DNA of 5,133 nt from a bacterium (GTDB lineage Bacteria > Desulfobacterota > DSWW01), in NCBI GenBank assembly GCA_030609865.1, contig JAUWSZ010000262.1, positions 1 to 5,133 of the forward strand, in the 5' to 3' direction. Shown one piece after another: positions 1-5,133 of the stretch. The translations under genes were made by a program, and so were the position numbers. The stretch's first letter is position 1, and the number at the start of each line of letters is the position of its first letter. The notes under the pieces were generated by a model. The model had not been told where the DNA came from, did not search any database, and worked only from the letters and a program-made list of their open reading frames with translations.

Positions 1-8
1 AGTTCCAT
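1..8 (-). CDS. 5' end of an unidentified gene cut by the window edge
   Basis: Only the first two codons and part of a third are present (ATG GAA ...), so the product cannot be named. The start is supported by a near-ideal Shine-Dalgarno GGAGGA at 17-22 on the minus strand, 8 bases before the ATG at 8-6. It lies about 110 bases downstream of the terminator-like hairpin after the aconitase gene, so it may form its own transcription unit or be read by read-through. The strand matches the other genes. The call rests only on ribosome-binding-site geometry. Confidence 0.5.
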
Positions 9-43
9 AGGTCGGGTCCTCCCGGAAAGAAGGCTCGAGTGAA

Positions 44-72
44 ATGGTTTTCCCGGTTGGATGCATCGTCAA
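44..72 (-). promoter_or_regulatory. Weak candidate promoter for the left-edge gene
   Basis: On the minus strand TTGACG (67-72, five of six bases of the -35 consensus) is followed after 17 bases by AACCAT (44-49, only three of six of the -10 consensus). It sits between the aconitase terminator and the edge gene's Shine-Dalgarno and would give a leader of about 30 bases. The position is sensible but the -10 match is poor. Confidence 0.22.
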
Positions 73-119
73 GTGGAGTTGGATCAAAGGAATAGCAGGA
101 AAGCGGTCCTGGTTCAAGG

Positions 120-150
120 AAAAAAAGAAAAGCCGGCCCGATCAGGCAGG
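120..150 (-). terminator. Rho-independent terminator overlapping the aconitase stop
   Basis: On the minus strand GCCT (147-144) pairs with GGGC (139-136) around the loop GATC, with one T-G wobble. A T/C mismatch follows, then CC/GG (150-149 with 134-133). The stem is followed by a T-rich tail at 131-120 (TTTT C TTTTTT T). The stem is short, but the tail is strong and the placement at the end of the gene is right. The aconitase TGA (144-142) lies inside the hairpin. Confidence 0.6.
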
Positions 151-2814
151 TTCATCCTCTATGAGGTTGCGCAGAACGGTCTGCAGGATGCCTCCGTTCC
201 GGTAGTACTCGACCTCTACGGGCGAGTCCAGCCGGGCAGTGACCGAAAAAGCGATCTCGTCACCCGTGTCGGGCTGGGCCACGACCTTCATCTCCTTCCC
301 TGCCTGGAGGTTCCTGCTCAGCCCTGAGATGGAGAAGCGCTCCTTGCCGGTCAGGCCGAGGGACTCTGCGTTGTCGCCCGGCAGATACTGCAACGGGAGA
401 ACCCCCATTCCTACAAGGTTGCTCCGGTGGATGCGCTCGAAGCTTTCCGCCAGGACGGCCTTGACCCCGAGAAGGAGGGTTCCCTTGGCGGCCCAGTCCC
501 TCGAACTGCCTGTCCCGTACTCCTTCCCTGCCAGGACGACCAGCGGGACCCCCTCCTCCCGGTACCGGGCGCTGGTGTCGAACACGGACATCACTTCCTC
601 ATCGGGCAGGTACAGGGTCCAGGCCCCTTCCCGACCCGGCACGAGCAGGTTGCGAAGGCGGATGTTGGCGAAGGTGCCGCGCAACATGATGTTGTGGTTT
701 CCCCTCCGACTGCCGTAGGAATTGAAGTCAATGGGTTGAATGCCGTGTTCGATCAAGTATTGGCCTGCAGGGCTGTCTTCCGGGATCGAGCCGGCAGGAG
801 AAATGTGGTCCGTAGTCACCGAGTCCCCTACCATCACCAATACCCTGGCTTCCTTGATGTCCCGTGGCGGCGACGGCTGGGTCTTCATTCCGATGAAGAA
901 GGGGGGTTCCTGGATGTAGGAGGACTCGGCGTCCCACTCGTAACTACCCCCCTCCGGGACCTCGAGGGCCTGCCAGTTCTTGTCGCCTATGTCGATCATT
1001 GTGTACCGGTCGGAGAACATCTTCGAGTTGATCGATCGGTGGATGGCGGTCTGTATTTCCTCCGGCGCCGGCCACAACTCCTTCAGGTAGACCGGATTGC
1101 CTTCCGGATCGTAGGCAAGAGGATCCTTCGTGATGTCCAGGTCCATGCGACCGGCCAGGGCATAGGCAACCACGAGGATGGGGCTGGCCAGGTAGTTGGC
1201 CTTGACCTGGCCATGAATCCGGGCCTCGAAGTTCCTGTTTCCACTCAGAACGGCCGCCACCACGAGGTCCTGTTCCTCCACCACCTTCCGGACCGGATCA
1301 GGCAAGGGCCCGCTGTTCCCGATGCAGGTGGTGCAGCCGAACCCGACGATGTGAAACCCGAGGGCCTCCAGCGGCTCGATCAGGCCGGCCCGTTTCAGAT
1401 AGTCCTCGACCACTTGAGATCCCGGGGCCAGGCTGGTTTTCACATACGTGGGGACCCCGAGCCCGCGGGCTACCGCCTTCTCGGCCAGAAGGCCGGCCCC
1501 GATCATGACAGACGGGTTCGATGTGTTCGTGCAGCTTGTGATGGCCGAGATCACGACCGCGCCGTCCTTCAGGGCCTTTTCGCGCTTGTCGCCCTTCTTG
1601 GCGGGAGCCGGTTTCTTCCCGTAGAGCTTCTCCAGGTCGATCAGGAACCGCTTTTTGACCTTTGAGAGGGGAATGCGGTCTTGCGGCCTTCGGGGCCCCG
1701 CCACGCTCGGCCCCACGGCGCCCATGTCCAGCTCCACCACATCACTGTACACGGGGTCAGGGGCCTCGGGGTCGTGAAAGAGCCCCTGCTCCTTACAGTA
1801 CATCTCGACGAGTTCGACGTGTTCCTTCTTTCGTCCCGTCATCGCGAGATAGCTCAGGGTTTCCCCGTCGATCGGGAAGTATCCTGCCGTAGCGCCGTAT
1901 TCGGGCGACATGTTGGAAACGGTGGCACGGTCAGGGAGCGTGAGGCTGGAGAGACCCGGGCCGAAGAACTCTACGAATTTGCCAACCACGCCCTTCTTGC
2001 GGAGCATCTCGGTCACCGTGAGGACGAGATCCGTAGCGGTTGCCCCCTCCGGCAACGCCCCGGTCAACTTCATTCCCACCACTTCCGGCACGAGCATGTA
2101 GTAGGGCTGGCCCAGCATCACCGCCTCTGCCTCGATCCCGCCGACCCCCCACCCCAGCACGCCGAGTCCGTTGATCATCGTCGTGTGGGAGTCTGTACCG
2201 ATCAGGGTGTCGGGGTAGGCAACCCATGTATCTCCCCGTTTCTTGATGTGCACCACAGAGGCCAGGAACTCCAGGTTGACCTGATGGCAGATTCCCTGGG
2301 CCGGGGGAACGACCCGGAAACCTTCAAAGGCCTTCTGTGCCCATTTCAGGAGGGTGTAGCGTTCACGGTTACGGTCGTATTCGATGGCCACATTCAGGGA
2401 GAAGGCGGCCGCACATCCGAAGGAGTCGACTTGAACGGAATGGTCGATGACGAGGTCGGCCGGCACCACCGGGTTTATGCGAGCAGGGTCGCCGCCCATC
2501 CGCTCGGCGGCTGAACGCATGGCGGCTAGGTCGACCACGGCAGGAACCCCGGTGAAATCCTGCAGCAGGACACGCGTCGGCATGAAGGCGATCTCCTGCG
2601 GGTCCTGGCCGGGCTTCCACCTCGCAAGGCGCAAAACGTCCTCCTCTGTGGACCTCTTGGTCTCCAGGTTCCTCAGGAGGTTCTCGAGAAGGATGCGGAT
2701 CGTGAAGGGAAGGGCATCGATTAGGATCGAGCCTTTGTCCTCGAGGGCATAAAGGGAATAGAAGGACAGCTTCTGCCGCTCCAGGATGTCATGTTCTCGC
2801 TTGGTTTCCTTCAT
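142..2814 (-). CDS. acnA: Aconitate hydratase, AcnA/IRP1 type
   Basis: Cytoplasmic [4Fe-4S] enzyme that interconverts citrate and isocitrate via cis-aconitate in the TCA cycle. From the chosen ATG it is 890 residues, the usual length for bacterial AcnA (about 890). The cluster ligands are visible: Cys428 in SCTNTS, and Cys494 and Cys497 in GFGCTTCIGN. Other family signatures are GTDSHTT (about 206-212), GSRRGNH (701-707, substrate-binding arginines) and GKEYGTGSSRDW (about 763-774). The catalytic domains span roughly 50-550 and the C-terminal swivel domain roughly 660-805. A short Lys/Pro-rich stretch (about 400-415) sits in the variable linker before SCTNTS. The ATG at 2814 is preferred because AGAGGA lies 9 bases upstream. 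An ATG at 2838 (898 residues) and a TTG at 2844 (900 residues) are in frame but have poorer sites. It is the last gene of the cluster, 115 bases after the ACT gene. A 2-methyl-cis-aconitate hydratase (AcnD) role belongs to the same superfamily, but no neighbouring methylcitrate gene supports it. Confidence 0.97.
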   Translation of the reverse strand: MKETKREHDILERQKLSFYSLYALEDKGSILIDALPFTIRILLENLLRNLETKRSTEEDVLRLARWKPGQDPQEIAFMPTRVLLQDFTGVPAVVDLAAMRSAAERMGGDPARINPVVPADLVIDHSVQVDSFGCAAAFSLNVAIEYDRNRERYTLLKWAQKAFEGFRVVPPAQGICHQVNLEFLASVVHIKKRGDTWVAYPDTLIGTDSHTTMINGLGVLGWGVGGIEAEAVMLGQPYYMLVPEVVGMKLTGALPEGATATDLVLTVTEMLRKKGVVGKFVEFFGPGLSSLTLPDRATVSNMSPEYGATAGYFPIDGETLSYLAMTGRKKEHVELVEMYCKEQGLFHDPEAPDPVYSDVVELDMGAVGPSVAGPRRPQDRIPLSKVKKRFLIDLEKLYGKKPAPAKKGDKREKALKDGAVVISAITSCTNTSNPSVMIGAGLLAEKAVARGLGVPTYVKTSLAPGSQVVEDYLKRAGLIEPLEALGFHIVGFGCTTCIGNSGPLPDPVRKVVEEQDLVVAAVLSGNRNFEARIHGQVKANYLASPILVVAYALAGRMDLDITKDPLAYDPEGNPVYLKELWPAPEEIQTAIHRSINSKMFSDRYTMIDIGDKNWQALEVPEGGSYEWDAESSYIQEPPFFIGMKTQPSPPRDIKEARVLVMVGDSVTTDHISPAGSIPEDSPAGQYLIEHGIQPIDFNSYGSRRGNHNIMLRGTFANIRLRNLLVPGREGAWTLYLPDEEVMSVFDTSARYREEGVPLVVLAGKEYGTGSSRDWAAKGTLLLGVKAVLAESFERIHRSNLVGMGVLPLQYLPGDNAESLGLTGKERFSISGLSRNLQAGKEMKVVAQPDTGDEIAFSVTARLDSPVEVEYYRNGGILQTVLRNLIEDEPA

Positions 2815-2823
2815 TTTCTTCTT

Positions 2824-2829
2824 TCCTCT
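2824..2829 (-). promoter_or_regulatory. Ribosome-binding site that favours the 2814 start of acnA
   Basis: AGAGGA on the minus strand lies 9 bases before the ATG at 2814. The upstream in-frame ATG at 2838 is preceded only by a G-run (GGGGGGGTG), a weaker match to the anti-Shine-Dalgarno. If translation begins at 2838 this stretch is coding instead. Confidence 0.5.
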
Positions 2830-2888
2830 GGACGCCATGGGCAAGACACCCCCCCAACAAGGATTGGATGCAGTTCAGGCGCTTTAGC

Positions 2889-2903
2889 GACCACCCGCTG
2901 GTC
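2889..2903 (-). other. Small hairpin between the ACT gene and acnA
   Basis: GACCA and TGGTC form a perfect 5-bp stem around a 5-base loop in the 115-base gap. No T-run follows on the minus strand, so it does not look like an intrinsic terminator. It could be a processing or stability element, or chance. A -10-like GATAAT (2922-2917 on the minus strand) lies nearby but has no acceptable -35 at 16-18 bases, so a separate acnA promoter is possible but unsupported. Confidence 0.25.
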
Positions 2904-2929
2904 CTTCCCCTGTGAAATTATCTCTGCGC

Positions 2930-3355
2930 CTAAAGACGATTGAGTTCCTCCTCGTAGATCTGGAACCCGGCGTCCAGGGCAATCCCGCGGGCAGCCTCGA
3001 GGTCCTCGACCTCGAGGATCAGAACCGCCTTCTCTCCCGGCTTCTCGACGAAGCCGCACGCGTCCTTAACGTTCAGGCCCTTCCGGGCGAAGGCCTCCAG
3101 AACGGCGTGCAACCCTCCTGTCCGGTCCTCCATGACGAGGGCCAGCACCTCCTGGAGGTTGGCCGAGAATCCCCTTTTCTTGAGCGCCTCATAGGCCTCC
3201 TCCGGCCGGTTCACGATCAGCTTGACCAGGCCGAAGTTCCCGGCACTGGCGATCGTCACGGATCGTATGTTGATCTGCTCCTGCGCGATGACGCCGGTCA
3301 CATGCGCCAGATGACCGGGCCTGTTCTCCAGGAATACGACCACTTGTCTTGCCAC
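2930..3355 (-). CDS. Tandem ACT-domain protein (COG4747-like)
   Basis: Small soluble protein of 141 residues built almost entirely of two ACT domains, at about 4-65 and 70-135. Each has the expected turn after the first strand: NRPGHL (11-16) followed by a helix and INIRSV, and DRTGGL (77-82) followed by a helix and LNVKDA. ACT domains usually bind amino acids or similar small ligands and regulate partner enzymes; no catalytic domain is attached here. COG4747-type proteins commonly sit beside phenylacetate-CoA ligase genes, as here, so sensing of an aromatic amino acid or aryl acid is a fair inference. I choose the GTG at 3355 because AAAGGAG ends 11 bases upstream of it. An upstream in-frame GTG at 3367 (145 residues) would overlap the ligase stop as GTGA, but its first base is also the last base of that Shine-Dalgarno, leaving no spacing. 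No signal peptide or membrane segment is seen. Confidence 0.9.
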   Translation of the reverse strand: MARQVVVFLENRPGHLAHVTGVIAQEQINIRSVTIASAGNFGLVKLIVNRPEEAYEALKKRGFSANLQEVLALVMEDRTGGLHAVLEAFARKGLNVKDACGFVEKPGEKAVLILEVEDLEAARGIALDAGFQIYEEELNRL

Positions 3356-3363
3356 GATTCCGC

Positions 3364-4665
3364 TCACTCCTTTGGACGGTGGTCTATGACCCGCACGGCC
3401 TTTCCCTCGCCTGCGGGAATCACCCCCGGCTCAACGAGGTCCACCCTCGGCGTGAACAGGATTTCTTCCCGAAGGCGGCGGATGATCTTCGCCTGCAAGG
3501 CTTCCAGCCCCTCGATGCCCTGGGCGAGCAACTCCGATGTCACCTCGATCCTGACGGTCATCCGGTCGACCGGTCCTTCACGATCGAGAAGGATGAGATA
3601 GTTGTTGCCTACCTCTTCGAAGGCCATCAGGACCTGCTCCACCTGAATCGGAAAGACATTCACCCCCTTGACGATCAACATGTCGTCGGAGCGGCCCTTG
3701 ATCCGTGAGAGCCTCCGGTGAGCCCTGCCGCAGGAACAGGTTCCGGGATGCACCATGGCCAGGTCACGGGTCCGGTACCGGATGAGAGGCATCGCCTCGC
3801 GCCGCAACGTGGTGAGCACGATCTCTCCGATCTCGCCGTTGGGCAGAGGCTCCAGTGTTTCCGGATTCACGATCTCGAGGATGTAGCTGTCTTCCCAGAG
3901 ATGGATCCCGCTCTTGTGCGGGCATTCGAAGGCCACCCCCGGGCCGTTCATCTCGGAAAGGCCGTAGGAGTTCACGGCAAAGATATCATAGGCCTCCTCG
4001 ATCCGCGCGCGCACCTCTTCCGAGTGGGGTTCGGCACCGACGACCAGGATCCGGAGATCCGTGTCTTTTCGCGGATCGATCCCCACCTCGTCGAAGGTCT
4101 CCAGCAGCTTCAGCGAGTAGCTGGGGATGATGTGGGCCACGGTCGTCCCGAACTGTTGCATGAAGGTGATTTGACGCTTGCTGTTTCCTATGCCCATCGG
4201 GATGACCATGACGCCGAGCTTCTCGGCGCCGTAGTGAAGCCCGAGTCCTCCGGTGAACAGCCCGTAGCTCATCATGTTCTGGAAGACGTCCGATTGCCTG
4301 ACCCCGGCCATGTACAGGCACCTTGCGACGAGATCCGTCCACCGATCAATGTCTTTCCGGGTGTGATACACCACGGTGGCGGTGCCCGTGGTCCCGGAGG
4401 ATGCGTGCATTCGATCCACTTCGCTCCGGTCCACGGCCAGGAAACCGTCCGGAAAACCGGACCGGAGATCCTGCTTGGTTGTGAAGGGCAGGCGCTGCAG
4501 ATCATCGAGGCTCTTCACCTGTTCGGGCGTGGTTCCGTTCTCAGAGAAGGCCTGCCGGTAGAAAGGGGCCTTCACCGCTGCCTGTAAGGTCTTTTTCAGC
4601 CTGGCCACCTGCAGGGCCTCGAGATCCTCCCGCGGCAGCAGCTCGATTTCCTTGTCCCAGAACAT
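3364..4665 (-). CDS. Phenylacetate-CoA ligase family protein (PaaK-like)
   Basis: AMP-forming arylacetate-CoA ligase: an aryl acid plus ATP and CoA gives the acyl-CoA, AMP and pyrophosphate. It has 433 residues from the chosen start, typical of the PaaK family. Motifs include the ATP-binding loop ASSGTTGTAT (about 88-97), NSYGLSEMNGPG (about 232-243), TTLRREAMPLIRYRTRDL (about 285-302, with the conserved Arg and Asp), the hinge GRSDDMLIVKGVNVFP (about 324-339) and the C-terminal GEGKAVRV, whose Lys (about 422) matches the adenylation lysine. Cys248 in ECPHKSGIH, with Cys310 and Cys312 in CSCGR, could form a metal site as in some family members; this is inferred. The ATG at 4665 is chosen because GGAGGAG lies 11 bases upstream and MFWDKEIELL is the usual family beginning; the open frame continues to 4746 without family-like sequence. 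It heads the cluster, 8 bases before the ACT gene. Substrate (phenylacetate, indoleacetate, hydroxyphenylacetate or another acid) cannot be fixed from sequence, so I give no symbol. Confidence 0.93.
   Translation of the reverse strand: MFWDKEIELLPREDLEALQVARLKKTLQAAVKAPFYRQAFSENGTTPEQVKSLDDLQRLPFTTKQDLRSGFPDGFLAVDRSEVDRMHASSGTTGTATVVYHTRKDIDRWTDLVARCLYMAGVRQSDVFQNMMSYGLFTGGLGLHYGAEKLGVMVIPMGIGNSKRQITFMQQFGTTVAHIIPSYSLKLLETFDEVGIDPRKDTDLRILVVGAEPHSEEVRARIEEAYDIFAVNSYGLSEMNGPGVAFECPHKSGIHLWEDSYILEIVNPETLEPLPNGEIGEIVLTTLRREAMPLIRYRTRDLAMVHPGTCSCGRAHRRLSRIKGRSDDMLIVKGVNVFPIQVEQVLMAFEEVGNNYLILLDREGPVDRMTVRIEVTSELLAQGIEGLEALQAKIIRRLREEILFTPRVDLVEPGVIPAGEGKAVRVIDHRPKE
3367..3372 (-). promoter_or_regulatory. 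Ribosome-binding site for the ACT gene, at the end of the ligase gene
   Basis: AAGGAG on the minus strand ends 11 bases before the GTG at 3355 and lies within the last codons of the ligase gene, whose TGA is at 3366-3364. A ribosome ending the ligase would stop next to this site, which suggests translational coupling. The site touches the alternative GTG at 3367, so it argues against that start. Confidence 0.6.
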
Positions 4666-4676
4666 CTTCTCGTCGA

Positions 4677-4683
4677 CTCCTCC
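4677..4683 (-). promoter_or_regulatory. Strong ribosome-binding site that sets the ligase start
   Basis: GGAGGAG on the minus strand lies 11 bases before the ATG at 4665. It falls inside the upstream extension of the open frame, so it decides between the ATG at 4665 and the longer frame beginning at 4746. The spacing is slightly long but equals that of the ACT gene. Confidence 0.75.
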
Positions 4684-4826
4684 AGAGCTGCATCCCGGAT
4701 ATCTCACCACCATTCGGAGGGAAAAGCAATTGCCCGCGTCTGGCATGGCGCGTCATTTTACGCATCCAACAAGATCGCTCGTTGAGAATACGAAACGACC
4801 GGCTCTGCCGTTTCCGGCGGCAATTC

Positions 4827-4869
4827 GTGCCCGTGCCCAGGCCTTTGGCCGGTGCCCGTGCCCGTGCCC
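4827..4869. repeat. Interrupted GTGCCC hexamer array around a GGCC/GGCC hairpin
   Basis: On the plus strand two perfect GTGCCC units (4827-4838), a 13-base spacer (4839-4851) and three perfect GTGCCC units (4852-4869). The spacer contains GGCC-TTT-GGCC, able to form a 4-bp hairpin. On the minus strand the units read GGGCAC, giving five GGG runs. The array ends 161 bases upstream of the ligase ATG. It may be a simple-sequence repeat, a set of protein-binding sites or a structured leader element. Confidence 0.8.
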
Positions 4870-4922
4870 GATTCAATAACGCAAAGGAAGCTGAAGAGCA
4901 TGGTAACAACCAGGAATTTGAA

Positions 4923-4984
4923 CCAATCGGCCCCTTCTAGGGGCCTTCCTCATACCACCTGCTCTCCGGGTGGTCGCTGATTGG
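4923..4984 (-). other. Candidate structured RNA or DNA element: three-way junction
   Basis: Three nested perfect pairings, given in plus-strand order: outer helix CCAATC (4923-4928) with GATTGG (4979-4984), 6 bp; hairpin GGCCCCT (4929-4935) with AGGGGCC (4939-4945), 7 bp around a 3-base loop; hairpin ACCACC (4954-4959) with GGTGGT (4969-4974), 6 bp around a 9-base loop. The junction linkers are 0, 8 and 4 bases, so the outer helix and the 7-bp hairpin could stack end to end. In all, 38 of 62 bases pair with no wobble. I placed it on the minus strand because it lies upstream of the ligase operon, but without G-U pairs the sequence does not decide the strand. I do not recognise it as a known riboswitch class. 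It could also be a DNA-level palindrome cluster. Confidence 0.4.
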
Positions 4985-4996
4985 ACAATCTGACCA
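4971..4996. other. Imperfect inverted repeat competing with the junction
   Basis: TGGTC (4971-4975) pairs with GACCA (4992-4996), and GATTG (4979-4983) pairs with CAATC (4986-4990), around a 2-base centre. The interruptions are 3 bases on one side and 1 on the other. The element could be an operator, although the 2-base centre is tight for an RNA hairpin loop. It uses the same bases as one arm of the outer junction helix and part of the ACCACC/GGTGGT hairpin, so the two structures exclude each other. Confidence 0.35.
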
Positions 4997-5025
4997 AAGG
5001 GAGGGGTTTCAGGCGCCAAATTGAA

Positions 5026-5054
5026 TTTATTGACAGCGAAGTCCTGCCGTGCAA
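5026..5054 (-). promoter_or_regulatory. Weak candidate promoter for the ligase operon
   Basis: On the minus strand TTGCAC (5054-5049, three of six of the -35 consensus) is followed after 17 bases by AATAAA (5031-5026, four of six of the -10 consensus). The region is AT-richer than its surroundings. It would start a leader of about 350 bases containing the junction element and the GGGCAC array. The match is weak and a start nearer the ligase is equally possible. Confidence 0.2.
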
Positions 5055-5133
5055 AGCTTCGTTATGAACTGGCTATCACAGAAAGATTTTCCCGTATAAG
5101 TAATAGTTGGGCTGAAAAGAGATGACATCGAAT

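Larger units (their letters stand above)
4684..5133. other. Non-coding region upstream of the ligase, rich in repeats and inverted repeats
   Basis: No gene is supported in these 450 bases; short open frames on both strands cross the hexamer repeat and give low-complexity translations. From right to left along the minus strand it holds a weak promoter (5054-5026), overlapping inverted repeats around 4923-4996, a GTGCCC array (4869-4827), a 4-bp hairpin with a GAAA loop (GCCG-GAAA-CGGC, 4818-4807) and a -10-like TAAAAT (4760-4755). The last lies within a GCGT/ACGC dyad (4750-4763) and lacks a good -35. At the right edge an ATG on the plus strand (5122-5124) has a TATAAG at 5095-5100 upstream but no good Shine-Dalgarno, so a divergent gene there is possible but not called. 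Confidence 0.6.

Noticed and set aside
427..2514. Long plus-strand open frames opposite acnA (427-1665 and 1681-2514)
   Set aside because: Their codon boundaries coincide with those of acnA, so plus-strand stops could appear only where acnA uses TTA, CTA or TCA codons, which are rare in this GC-rich gene. They have no family features and lie over a clearly conserved enzyme.
2886..2897. 12-base match AGCGACCACCCG shared, on opposite strands, with 4967-4978
   Set aside because: About one match of this length is expected by chance in a window of this size when both strands are compared.
3718..4587. 289-residue plus-strand open frame opposite the ligase gene
   Set aside because: It is in the same codon register as the ligase, so it is the expected by-product of avoided TTA, CTA and TCA codons. 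It shows no recognisable domain.
4666..4746. 27-residue N-terminal extension of the ligase
   Set aside because: It contains the strong Shine-Dalgarno of the internal ATG and has no resemblance to PaaK-family N termini, so it is treated as leader sequence.
4541..4909. Minus-strand open frame running through the GGGCAC array into the ligase coding region in another frame
   Set aside because: Its translation is low-complexity across the repeat (RARARAP) and then out of frame with the ligase; no ribosome-binding site supports it.
4901..4978. tRNA-like stretch on the minus strand: 78 bases ending in ACCA, with AGCGACC able to pair with GGTTGTT and a GGTTCAAATTCC motif
   Set aside because: The T stem does not pair around TTCAAAT, and the only anticodon-like stem (GGCCC/GGGCC) is displaced about 7 bases from its normal position. 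A degraded tRNA cannot be excluded, but the evidence is too thin to call one.
5030..5035. Perfect TTGACA on the plus strand
   Set aside because: No -10-like hexamer occurs 16-18 bases downstream (AAAGCT at the 17-base position), so it is not called as a promoter.

Overview
The window reads as ordinary bacterial chromosome at roughly 55-60% GC. All supported genes lie on the minus strand, transcribed from right to left. From upstream to downstream they are a phenylacetate-CoA ligase family enzyme (4665 to 3364), a small tandem-ACT-domain protein (3355 to 2930) and a full-length AcnA/IRP-type aconitase (2814 to 142). The ligase and ACT genes are 8 bases apart, and the ACT ribosome-binding site covers the ligase stop region. 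The aconitase follows after 115 bases with no convincing terminator between. A hairpin with a T-rich tail overlaps the aconitase stop codon and probably ends the transcript. Just inside the left edge, a strong Shine-Dalgarno sequence and an ATG mark the first bases of another minus-strand gene.

The ligase plus COG4747-type ACT pair is, from general knowledge, frequent in anaerobic bacteria and archaea that use aromatic amino acids or aryl acids. Together with the base composition this suggests an anaerobic lineage such as Desulfobacterota. That placement is an inference from gene style and cannot be tested here. A reasonable reading of the cluster is activation of an arylacetate to its CoA thioester, with the ACT protein as a possible amino-acid sensor and aconitase serving the TCA cycle.

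The right-hand 450 bases (4684-5133) hold no convincing gene but are rich in structure. There is a potential three-way junction (6, 7 and 6 perfect base pairs, 4923-4984), an alternative hairpin that would compete with it (4971-4996), an interrupted GTGCCC hexamer array (4827-4869) that gives GGG runs on the minus strand, and weak promoter-like elements. If the ligase operon is transcribed from far upstream, these would lie in a long 5' leader. This is the part of the window most worth a second look. The coding genes themselves look intact and typical of their families.
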